In this document: positions 43,934 to 51,910 of the stretch, in pieces
Layout of the letters: every line of letters starts with the position of its first letter
Numbering within the stretch: the first letter of the stretch is position 1
Assembly: GCF_030530635.1 (NCBI RefSeq)
Contig: NZ_JAUMUL010000012.1
Coordinates: 1 to 59,700, forward strand
Direction of reading: 5' to 3'
Length of the DNA: 59,700 bases
DNA from: Actinomyces sp.
Lineage (GTDB): Bacteria > Actinomycetota > Actinomycetes > Actinomycetales > Actinomycetaceae
Translations under genes and position numbers: made by a program
The notes under the pieces: generated by a model
The model's database searches: none
Told to the model about the DNA's origin: nothing
What the model saw: only the letters and a program-made list of their open reading frames with translations

Positions 43934-44821
43934 TCAGTGGATGAATAGGCTGAGCAGCAGGCAGCCGCCCAGACCGAGCACCGACAACACGGTGGTGTAG
44001 GTGGTGCGGACCTTGATGGCCTCGGTGACGGTGAGGTTGAAGTACTCCTTGAACATCCAGAATCCGGGGTCGTTGACGTGGCTGAAGGCCACCGAACCGC
44101 AGGTGGTGGCCAGCACCATGATCTCCGGGGAAACGCCGCTGGCGGCGACCAGCGGGGCGGCGATGCCGGCGGCGGTGACCACGGCTACCGAGGCCGAGCC
44201 GAGGGCGATGCGCAGGATCACGGCGATGATCCAGGCGAGGATGATCGGGCTGATGGACCAGCCGCCGGTCAGTTCGGCGATGTAGTCGGCCACGCCCGCA
44301 CCGGTGAGGACCTGCTTGAAGGCGCCGCCGCCCGCAATGACCATCAGGATCATGGCCATGGACTTGGCGCCGTCCGTCATGGAGGCGGCCACCTCGCTCA
44401 TCGACCGGCCACCGGCGGGACCGAACACGACGATCGAGGTCAGCAGCGCGATCAGCAGGGCGATGGCCGGGCAGCCGACGAAGCCGATGATGTCGGTGAG
44501 CAGGTTGTCGGCGGGCTGGGCCATGTCGTACAGCGCGGCGCCGGCGATGAGGATGACCGGCAGCAGCGCGACCATGAGGGAGCGGGCCATGGGCGGGAGC
44601 TCGTCGTCGGAGAACTCCTTGTCGGAGATGAGGCCCTGCGGGATCTCCGGGGTGACCGTGCGCACGAAGGGCAGTCGCGGCCAGACGATGGCGACGACGA
44701 TGCCGACGGGGAGCGCGATGAGCAGGCCGATGGCCAGGGTGTGGCCCACGGAGGCGTCATACATGCCGGCGACCGCGGTGGGGCCGGGGTGCGGCGGCAG
44801 GAAGCTGTGCATGGTCGACAG
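43934..44821 (-). pseudogene. gntP: GntP-family gluconate/glucarate permease, 5'-truncated
   Basis: 292 codons from an ATG at 44812 (homology extends to about 44821, LSTMHSFLPPHPGPT), against roughly 450 in intact GntP permeases. The family motif MHxFLPPHPGPTA normally falls near residue 155-165, so the first ~155 residues with several membrane helices are gone. The rest is intact to the C-terminus, with AGGGAFKQVLTGAGV, IILAWIIAVILRIALGSASVA and FSHVNDPGFWMFKEYF. Sequence immediately upstream belongs to an oppositely oriented, equally truncated gene. A functional transporter is unlikely. Confidence 0.8.
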
Positions 44822-45406
44822 GGTGTCGGCACCTTCGACCCCGAGGCCATGACCTCAGCCGACGCCTCCGAATCAGCAGCCGCCGCGGCCGCGTCCGCGT
44901 CCGCCGCGGCCTCCGCGGAGGCGGCGGGTGTGGTGACCGCGGAGTCGATGTCCACCGACCGCTACATAGTGACCTCCATTCCCGAGGACCTGGACGCCCA
45001 GCAGACCGAGGTACTCAAGGCCTTCATCAACTACGACCAGGTCACCTGGAACATCTGGTTCACCGGCACCGGCGTAGAAAACGCCGAACCCCTCACCACA
45101 CCTGAGGCGTATCAGAGACTCAAAGATCATTACGACCCTATCGCAGGCGAGACCGTCAGTGGCGGTTTGCGTATAGCAATTACCTCTGTAGCTGTTACTG
45201 CGCCCGATCTAGCTAGCACGCAGGCTGAAGTCAGGGTCTGTAGCGATCAGGCAGGCCTGACTTCATATGACACATCAGGGACGGAGAATACCGATCCCGA
45301 AACACTGCAAGGGCGCTACGAAAGAGTCGTAACACTCGTCTATGACGATACGACGTGGCGTACTGCCGACGAACGAACACTCTCCACAAACGAGTGCTGG
45401 GCCTGA
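44822..45406 (+). pseudogene. Lipoprotein-like protein, N-terminus lost at a junction
   Basis: An open frame enters from the junction; its first ATG is at 44849 and gives 185 residues. It begins with an Ala/Ser/Glu linker of the kind that follows a lipobox, but no signal peptide or lipobox Cys precedes it. The remaining ~140 residues (EVLKAFINYDQVTWNIWFTGTG ... RYERVVTLVYDDTTWRTADERTL) suggest an NTF2-like or lumazine-binding-like fold. Only two Cys (VCSDQ and NECWA) occur, and they could form a disulfide. G+C drops sharply after about 45105. A secreted partner gene follows 3 nt after the stop. It may still be expressed as a short cytoplasmic protein. Confidence 0.6.
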
Positions 45407-45409
45407 ATC

Positions 45410-46501
45410 ATGGAGACTAGTCCAATAAGCGACAAGCTCGCCACGATAATGGGTGTCTTACTTCTGCTTTCCCTTCTATTGGGCCCTGGTACACCTTCGT
45501 ACGCTGCAGGAGTTGGAGGACGAAACAGTTCTGGTTCGTCTTCTGGTGCTTCTGGTTCGGTTTCGTCGGGTGGGGATGGTTCGGTGCAGATTGCGGTGTC
45601 GGCGGAGTATGTGTCGGCTGCGTCGGATGGCTCCGGTTCGGGGGGCGTTACGGTCTCCTCACAGACGGTAACGGCGAGCGTGCATCCGGTTTGCTGGTAT
45701 ATGGAGGGCCTGTCGGGCGCCGAGACGGCCGACTGGCTTGATTCACCGGGCGGCGCAGCATCCGACGTTTACCACCGTAACAACAACAACTCCGACCCGA
45801 AGGCGCTGGAGGAGCAGAAAGCCCGTTACCCCGACTACGAGTCGCATGCGGACGACACCGAGGGGCACTGGTACGTGGCAACCTGCTCCTCGGAGTACAT
45901 GGCCGACGACGACCCGCGAGACTTCTACGACGTGATTCAGGACCACATAGTTTCTCATCCGCCGGTGTGGGTGCCTGCCGGTCAGGCTGCGCCGGAGCCG
46001 GTGATTGACGGGGCCACCCTGGCGCGGGCGGCGTGGGACGCGGTGACGATTCCTACGGCCACAATCGGCTACAACCCCACGGTAGGAGACATGCAAGCCA
46101 CGGTCGTGGGCATGGACACCTGGATCTGGGCCACCGGCGACACACCCAAAGAAGCGGTGGTTACGGCTACGGCGGGCCCGGTGACCGCCACCATCACCGC
46201 CACCGCCTCCCGGCTGACGCTCCAGCCCAAGGACGGCACCGCGACCTGCACCGGCTTCGGCATCCCCTGGACCCAGGACAACGACTCCAAGGGCACCGAC
46301 TGCGTAATCGTGTTCGACCGCTCCAGCGCACACTTCAAGGACGCTGTGACCCCGGTGGACGTCAAGGTGTCCTACGCCATCACCTACACCGCCACCGACG
46401 GCGCCACCGGCACCATGAACACCCACACCACCACCACAACCACCAACATCCCCGTAGCCGAAATCCAGGCCATCAACACTCGCACGACCAAGGAGCCGTG
46501 A
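45410..46501 (+). CDS. Secreted protein of unknown function
   Basis: A 363-residue protein starting 3 nt after the previous stop. A signal peptide is clear: a short charged N-region, the hydrophobic core IMGVLLLLSLLLG, and cleavage probably after SYA near residue 32. A Gly/Ser-rich spacer (to about residue 60) and a mature region with four Cys follow, arranged as VCWYMEGL, VATCSSEYM, ATCTGFG and TDCVIVF, which fits two disulfides. The C-terminal half is beta-rich and Thr-rich, with a run of six Thr near the end. There is no sorting signal or C-terminal membrane segment, so it is probably released. I do not recognise the family. The first ~150 nt have low G+C and the rest is typical. Confidence 0.7.
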   Translation: METSPISDKLATIMGVLLLLSLLLGPGTPSYAAGVGGRNSSGSSSGASGSVSSGGDGSVQIAVSAEYVSAASDGSGSGGVTVSSQTVTASVHPVCWYMEGLSGAETADWLDSPGGAASDVYHRNNNNSDPKALEEQKARYPDYESHADDTEGHWYVATCSSEYMADDDPRDFYDVIQDHIVSHPPVWVPAGQAAPEPVIDGATLARAAWDAVTIPTATIGYNPTVGDMQATVVGMDTWIWATGDTPKEAVVTATAGPVTATITATASRLTLQPKDGTATCTGFGIPWTQDNDSKGTDCVIVFDRSSAHFKDAVTPVDVKVSYAITYTATDGATGTMNTHTTTTTTNIPVAEIQAINTRTTKEP

Positions 46502-46506
46502 CGGCT

Positions 46507-47178
46507 TCACAGGCTCTCGGGACTGCGCAGCCAGTCGGCGTCGGCCGGACGCAGGCTCGTGTAGCCGTCCTCCCGCACGCGCGCGGCGGCGAGAATACCG
46601 ATCACCGTGGAAGGGTTGTGCAGCCTCCCACGCAGAACCGCCTCCACGGCGTCGTCGAAACGCACCCAGGTGGGCTCGAACTCCGCCTCCTCGGCCTCCC
46701 GGGCAATCCGCTCCTCCCCGGGCAGCAGCTTCAGCTCACGGGCCAAGAAGGTGCGTGCCCCCTCGGTGGTGAAGCCGGGTGAGGCATAAGAGTCGACCAG
46801 CACGTCCCAGCGGGCGGCCGCATAGTCGGTCTCCTCGGCGAGTTCACGCTGTGCGGCGGCCAGGGGAGACTCCCCCGGCACGTCGAGCAGCCCGGCCGGA
46901 ATCTCCCACAGCATCGCTCGCACCGGGTGGCGGTACTGGCGCACCATGAGGATCTCTGCGGCCGAGTCCGACTGTGAGGACTCGCGCCCCTCTCGCAGAG
47001 CCACAACATTCACGGCGTCGTGGTGCACCACCGTCTGGCGACGTACCGGTGCGATCCCCTCGGCCAGCACCACGGCGTCGTCGTCGACCGCAAAAATCGG
47101 CCCCGACCAGACACGCTCGTGGCTGATCACCCGGCGTGTCGGATCGTGAACATCCCAGAGCCGGCTCGGCTGACTCAT
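46507..47178 (-). CDS. NUDIX hydrolase, ADP-ribose pyrophosphatase type
   Basis: A 223-residue NUDIX enzyme. The Nudix box GLLDVPGESPLAAAQRELAEETDY has the spaced Gly, Glu and REXXEE pattern, and PG(F)TTEGARTF 15 residues later is the ADP-ribose-type signature. The preceding QYRHPVRAMLWEIPAG is also characteristic. It is homologous in position to Rv1700 of M. tuberculosis. It is the last gene of the long minus-strand operon, 16 nt after the GT4 gene, with AGGAGAGAACG before its ATG. Confidence 0.9.
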   Translation of the reverse strand: MSQPSRLWDVHDPTRRVISHERVWSGPIFAVDDDAVVLAEGIAPVRRQTVVHHDAVNVVALREGRESSQSDSAAEILMVRQYRHPVRAMLWEIPAGLLDVPGESPLAAAQRELAEETDYAAARWDVLVDSYASPGFTTEGARTFLARELKLLPGEERIAREAEEAEFEPTWVRFDDAVEAVLRGRLHNPSTVIGILAAARVREDGYTSLRPADADWLRSPESL

Positions 47179-47194
47179 CGTTCTCTCCTAAAAT

Positions 47195-48370
47195 TCACGG
47201 TACTTCACGGCAGGCGACAACGGCTTCCAGCTGGGCCGCAAGCGCGGCACCATCCGGCAGCCGTTCGGCCGCACGCCGCGCACGTTCCCGCACCCGATAC
47301 CGGGCCTCGGCATCTCGTAGCAGCCCCGCCACGGCCTCGGCGATTACCTGTGGCTGCGGGGGCACTAGGATCGCACCTCCACGTGCGGTGGCGGCAGTCC
47401 CGCCCACATCGGTGGCAACAATGGCGGCACCCGCCTGCAGGGCCTCCTGAAGCGCGATCGGCTGCCCCTCCCACAGGCTGGTCTGTACGACCACGTCGGC
47501 GGCATCCATCAGTGCCGGCACATCCTCGCGCCGCCCCAGCAGGTTCACCGGCAACGACTCGGCACGGATCCGGGCCTCGGCGGCGGCCCGGCCCGGCCCC
47601 TCACCGGCGATCGCCCAGGCCAGCCCCGCCATCGTCCCGGAGCCTTCCACGCCGGACGCCGCCAGCAGTGCCGCAGTATCCAAAAGCAGGTCCAGGCCCT
47701 TCTGGGGCGCCAGGCGGGCAACGGTAAGAAGTCTCCCGGAGGCCCCCCGCCACGCGGACTCAACCGAGGATGCACGGGGCGCCAGGCCCCGCTCGTCGCG
47801 CCGCGGAGCGGGAATGACGGCGAGGTCGACCCGCTGCGCTCCGCTGCTGCGAAAGTCTTCTGCCAGATCGGGGCTAACCGCCAGGATATGGTCCGCGCGT
47901 GCGGCCACCAGGCTCTCCAGCCTGTCCCCGACGGCGGTTGTCAGCCTTCCGCCCACCGGGCGATTGTGGATAGTCACCACCAGGCGGGTGCGTCCCGGTC
48001 GCCGCCTGCCCAGGGCCCAAGCCGCCAGCGCGCCGGCCCGCAACCCGTGGGCGTGGACCACATCGGCCCGGCGCCCAAGCCGCCGCAACCGGGCAATGAC
48101 GGCGCCGTCGCCGAGCGTGGGACGGGCGCCGATCGACAGCACCTCCAAGCGGGCCTGCCCGAAATCGGCACCCGCAATGACATCGGATGGGGCCTCAACA
48201 ATCACATCATGCCCCTCGCCGGCCAAGATCCGGGCACACTCGGCGACGTGGGCGCGCATGCCCCCGGCGGCACTTCCCGATACCTCCAGTATGCGCAGAC
48301 GACCCGGGCCTGCTTCCGTCCCATCACCGGATACGGCGCGCCGAGAGCCCTCGGCCTGTGATCGGCTCAT
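47195..48370 (-). CDS. GT4-family glycosyltransferase
   Basis: A 391-residue GT-B glycosyltransferase. The N-terminal domain has ILEVSGSAAGGMRAHVAECARIL and VVHAHGLRAGALAAWAL. The C-terminal domain has GRLLTVARLAPQKGLDLLLDTAALL, the donor-binding ADVVVQTSLWEGQPIALQEALQAGAAIVAT and a GGTA motif. It probably transfers an NDP-sugar to a lipid-linked or cell-envelope acceptor, given the MurJ-like and MraY-like genes upstream. Its ATG overlaps the flippase stop by 4 nt (ATGA). Confidence 0.87.
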   Translation of the reverse strand: MSRSQAEGSRRAVSGDGTEAGPGRLRILEVSGSAAGGMRAHVAECARILAGEGHDVIVEAPSDVIAGADFGQARLEVLSIGARPTLGDGAVIARLRRLGRRADVVHAHGLRAGALAAWALGRRRPGRTRLVVTIHNRPVGGRLTTAVGDRLESLVAARADHILAVSPDLAEDFRSSGAQRVDLAVIPAPRRDERGLAPRASSVESAWRGASGRLLTVARLAPQKGLDLLLDTAALLAASGVEGSGTMAGLAWAIAGEGPGRAAAEARIRAESLPVNLLGRREDVPALMDAADVVVQTSLWEGQPIALQEALQAGAAIVATDVGGTAATARGGAILVPPQPQVIAEAVAGLLRDAEARYRVRERARRAAERLPDGAALAAQLEAVVACREVP

Positions 48371-50037
48371 TTCACCTCCTGTGACTCACCCTGGTCCGCA
48401 ATATTACGGCCGGCAGCCCGGGGACGGCGCAGGGAAGCCACCGATTCCCGGTCGACGGCGCAGATGGTAGCCACAGACACGGCGGCGGTAACCAGCGCCC
48501 CGCCAACCGCCACAGCCACCTCGCCGATGGCTCCGGCCGGCTGGCGGCTGAGCCAATTGCAGACCAGCCCGAACACGGCAGCAATCGGGGCGGTCGCCGC
48601 CAGTAGACGCACCGTCGGCGCCAGCACCCCCACCCCCATGCAGCGCGCCAGCACGACCAGCATGCCGACACCGGCCACGCACATGCCGGTGGTCGTGCCC
48701 AGGGCGAGTCCCTTGAGCGTGCCCACACCGTCGCCGCCGTGCGGAGCCAACAACCGCACCGCCGGCCAGGATGCCGCCGCGACCGTCAGCCAACCTGCAA
48801 CTGCGGCACCAGCGGCGGCGCGGGCCCGATCAGCCGCATACAGCGCACGCGTGACCTGATAGATCAGTGAGTAACCCACCAGGCCAGGGGCCAAAAGGGC
48901 CAGGGAAGCACCCATGCCTTCAACCTCGGCCAGCTGAGCGAAGAACCGCTCCGCACCGTGGGCGGCGGCCAGCAGCATGCCCGCCCCGGTCACGGCCACA
49001 CCCGTCACCAACGCGGTGGAAGAGGCGGTGAGCGTGCGCGCGTCATTGCCTGCACGCGTGAAGGCAGTCGCCAGCCGCGGATAGATGACGGTGGCCACGG
49101 GTACCACAAGTACCGCATAGGGCAGTACGTAGACGGCCTGTGTGTACTGGTAAACGGCGACGGTGCCGGTAGTGCCGCCGGCGCGAGCGAGCGCCAGCAC
49201 CGCCAGGACGCTGAGCTGCTGGGCGATCAGCGTCCATACCCCGGCGCCGCCAAGGCGCAGCGCCTTCGCCGCGGTGCCGTGCCCCAGGCGCAGGGTAGGT
49301 CGCAGCCGGACCCCCAGCCGGCGCGCAGGCCACAGCAGCGGCAGCGACAGTGCCGCCACACCCAGTGTCGTCCCCCAGCCGAGCACCTGCAGCGCCGCCG
49401 AGGAAGCGGTCTCCGATCCTCGGGTGAGCGCCCCGTACACGGCGTATGTCGCCATCACCACCAGGCTGGATAGCACCGGGGTGAGTGCCGGCCAAGTGAA
49501 ACGGCCGTGCGCCTGCAGCACGCCGGTGAGCACCACGCCAACGCCGTACAGGGGGATCTGCACCGCGAACATGCGCAGGAAGGACGCCACCAGGTCGTGT
49601 TGAATGGCGGGAGCCACGCCGTGGGAGACGGGGAACCAGCCTGCGACCGTACCTGCGCATGCGGCCAGGAGAACGGCTAGCGGGGTCAGGACCATCAGTA
49701 CCAGTCCCAGCAGCGCTGAGGTGGTGCGAGAAACCTCAGCCTCGCGGCCCGCCCCCACGGGTCCGGCCAGCAGCGGTACCACGGTGGCCGCCAGCGCTCC
49801 ACCCACCACCACCTCATACAGCACATTGGGGATCTGGTTGGCAGTGGCGTAGGCGCCGGCGACCGTGCCCGCGCCAACGGTCGTTGCCTGCACGATCCAG
49901 CGCAGAAAACCAAGCGCACGCGAAACCAAGGTGAGCCCGGCTACTCCCCCGGCGGCACTCATGAGGCCGCGTCGACTACCCTTCGTCGCGCCGTGTTCGG
50001 CGGCGTCAGAAGCCGTGGAGGTGATCGGCCCGGTCAC
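48367..50037 (-). CDS. MurJ/MviN-like lipid-linked glycan flippase
   Basis: A 556-residue MOP-superfamily membrane protein with about 14 helices. The N-terminal GLTLVSRALGFLRWIVQATTVG and AYATANQIPNVLYEVVVGGALAATVVPLL match MurJ, as does the QIPLYGVGVVLTGVLQAHGRFTWPALTPVL region. MurJ flips lipid II; actinobacteria often have more than one homologue, so the substrate here could be another polyprenyl-linked glycan made by the adjacent transferases. GTG start overlapping the upstream stop (GTGA). It lacks the large C-terminal extension of mycobacterial MviN. Confidence 0.85.
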   Translation of the reverse strand: MTGPITSTASDAAEHGATKGSRRGLMSAAGGVAGLTLVSRALGFLRWIVQATTVGAGTVAGAYATANQIPNVLYEVVVGGALAATVVPLLAGPVGAGREAEVSRTTSALLGLVLMVLTPLAVLLAACAGTVAGWFPVSHGVAPAIQHDLVASFLRMFAVQIPLYGVGVVLTGVLQAHGRFTWPALTPVLSSLVVMATYAVYGALTRGSETASSAALQVLGWGTTLGVAALSLPLLWPARRLGVRLRPTLRLGHGTAAKALRLGGAGVWTLIAQQLSVLAVLALARAGGTTGTVAVYQYTQAVYVLPYAVLVVPVATVIYPRLATAFTRAGNDARTLTASSTALVTGVAVTGAGMLLAAAHGAERFFAQLAEVEGMGASLALLAPGLVGYSLIYQVTRALYAADRARAAAGAAVAGWLTVAAASWPAVRLLAPHGGDGVGTLKGLALGTTTGMCVAGVGMLVVLARCMGVGVLAPTVRLLAATAPIAAVFGLVCNWLSRQPAGAIGEVAVAVGGALVTAAVSVATICAVDRESVASLRRPRAAGRNIADQGESQEVK

Positions 50038-50948
50038 TGGTCCGCGCGCCCAAGGCGGTCGACGGCCGAAAGGATGGGATTGGCCTCGATCACACGGCTG
50101 AAGGAGACCCGCTCACTGGTCAGAACCAGTCCCGTCCCGGTGGTGGCGGCGACGGTGCGAAGTACGGCACTGGGGTGGGCGGCCAGGGCGGCACCCACCA
50201 GGGCACCCAGGGCGTTGGCCCCGGTGTCGCCGAGCATGGTGGTCTCGCCTAGATCCGCGGGCATGGCCGCGGTGGTCGTGCCCAGGGCCCCTGCCGCCAG
50301 CATCCGGCTGACCGAGGCCTGTGGACGTGGGTCGGCCAACAACGGCGCCGTGGTCAGGGCCGCAACCTTGAGCGCACGCCCGGGACGCAGATCGAGCAGG
50401 TTGTGAAGATTGGCCCAGGACGCGATCACGACGGCGCTGGTCGCGGCATCGACCGCCGTACGCACTGTTCCGCCACGGCTCCGCGTCGCGGCGATAACAG
50501 TGCCCGCTGCCAAAGCGGAGGCGCCGATCACCGCCACCTTCAGCGCGCCTGTGGTCAGGTGACCCCGACGCAGAGCCGCCAGATGCCCGCTCAACCCCTT
50601 GGCGGGTGTATCACCGTCATGCGCACCGGCATCAAGGTCGTCGATGAGGCCCGCCACGCCCGCGGCCAAAGTCGCCGTGACGGAGGCGATCGCAGCCTTG
50701 GCACCAGCTGGTTCGGCGGCGTCGGGGAGCGTTCTCCCAACGCAGGATCCCGCCGCGACGGCACCGGCTGCCACCGCCACACCACCACGCAGATTCACAG
50801 TACGTCCGCGGTAGTTGACGCGTCGCAGCCGCTGCGACACGCCTCTTACAGCTCCGAGTCCGGCGGCGCAGGCCGCCGTGGTGAGGCCGGATGCGCCGGC
50901 AGCGACCAGTGGAGAGAGCCCACCTGCCGGAGAACTGGTTGGCATCAT
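50034..50948 (-). CDS. MraY/WecA-like phosphoglycosyltransferase family protein
   Basis: A 304-residue membrane protein with Ala/Gly-rich helices. AGLIDDLDAGAHDGDTPAKGLSGHLAALRRGHLTTGALKV corresponds to the Asp-rich first motif and cytoplasmic loop of the MraY/WecA family. LLDLRPGRALK and MLGDTGANALGALVG carry the later Asp motif. It is shorter and more divergent than true MraY (about 360 residues), so activity on UDP-sugars and undecaprenyl phosphate is possible but unproven. It lies 20 nt after the mctB-like gene. Confidence 0.75.
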   Translation of the reverse strand: MMPTSSPAGGLSPLVAAGASGLTTAACAAGLGAVRGVSQRLRRVNYRGRTVNLRGGVAVAAGAVAAGSCVGRTLPDAAEPAGAKAAIASVTATLAAGVAGLIDDLDAGAHDGDTPAKGLSGHLAALRRGHLTTGALKVAVIGASALAAGTVIAATRSRGGTVRTAVDAATSAVVIASWANLHNLLDLRPGRALKVAALTTAPLLADPRPQASVSRMLAAGALGTTTAAMPADLGETTMLGDTGANALGALVGAALAAHPSAVLRTVAATTGTGLVLTSERVSFSRVIEANPILSAVDRLGRADQ

Positions 50949-50968
50949 GACCGCAAGCGTAACCGGCG

Positions 50969-51892
50969 TCAGCGGGAAACGGGCGGGATGACGGCGTCGG
51001 CTCCGTCATCGAAGCCGTAATCGCCCACCGTACCCGCAGCGACGGCCGCAAGCGCTAGGGGGGTGGATACGGCGGCCGTGGCCTGGCCTATGGAGTCAAC
51101 TGTGGTCACCGGCGCCTCGGAGGTGCGCAGGGCGGAGACGATGTCCGCACGGGCGTCGGCGGCGCCGACAACCGCAGTGGTGGAGACAGAAGCGACACCG
51201 GTCAGTGCCGCGACCCAGGCTGACGCGTCCTGCTCGGGCGTGGCCGCGGCGGTCGGCTCCCCGCCATTAGGGGAGGCAACCGTCCGCGGACCGATTACGA
51301 CGATCATGTCGGCCGGACCGGATGGCGGAGTGTCCTCGGTGACAAGTGGCGTGTCGGATGCAGTGAGCAGCCCCATCAGGGCGGTGGCATTCTCACCCTC
51401 GGTGGTCAGAGCAGTGGCTAGCCCCTGCCCGAGTACGGCATTGCCGTCCGCGGCGGCGGCATCCAGGTACGGGGCGAATTGACCGGAGTAGGTGGAGCGG
51501 AAGGACTCGCGTGCGGTCTCCGCCCAGGCGGTGCTCAAGTTGACACGGCGGACGACGGTGGCGCCTGCGGTCCCGAGTTCGGTAATGACGGTGTCGATGT
51601 CATTGCGCTCCGCACCGGGCATGGTGACGACGGCGACTCTGCGCCCATTCAGGACTCCGGGCAGCAAGGACTCGGCAGTCGCCTTTATGTACTCGTCACG
51701 TTCATTGACGGCCGCCGCGGTCTGTTCCAGACGGGTTTGCAGATCGTTGCGGTCCGCCCGCAAGGAACTGACCTGATCGTTGAGCGCCGTGCCGAGCGAG
51801 TTCTGCAGCGGCCCCGCCCCCAGGACGACGCCCACGGCGAGGGCGAGGAAGACGGAGATGAGCGAGACCAGGTGGTAGCGAAAGTCAATCAT
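50969..51892 (-). CDS. mctB: MctB-like copper transport family protein
   Basis: A 307-residue protein. MIDFRYHLVSLISVFLALAVGVVLGAGPL is the conserved N-terminus, one membrane helix with the family RYHxVSL motif. A short coiled coil (SSLRADRNDLQTRLEQTAAAVNERDEYI) and an alpha/beta outer domain follow. In M. tuberculosis the homologue Rv1698 is a pore-forming copper-efflux protein. No Met/His/Cys-rich copper site is visible here, so the metal role is transferred from the family. It follows steA by 18 nt, as in Mycobacterium. Confidence 0.88.
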   Translation of the reverse strand: MIDFRYHLVSLISVFLALAVGVVLGAGPLQNSLGTALNDQVSSLRADRNDLQTRLEQTAAAVNERDEYIKATAESLLPGVLNGRRVAVVTMPGAERNDIDTVITELGTAGATVVRRVNLSTAWAETARESFRSTYSGQFAPYLDAAAADGNAVLGQGLATALTTEGENATALMGLLTASDTPLVTEDTPPSGPADMIVVIGPRTVASPNGGEPTAAATPEQDASAWVAALTGVASVSTTAVVGAADARADIVSALRTSEAPVTTVDSIGQATAAVSTPLALAAVAAGTVGDYGFDDGADAVIPPVSR

Positions 51893-51910
51893 GAAGAATC
51901 CTGTACTTGC

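Noticed and set aside
44078..44821. N-terminal extension of the lipoprotein-like frame into the gntP region
   Set aside because: Antisense to gntP and His/Asp/Gly-rich; recognisable sequence begins only at the junction.
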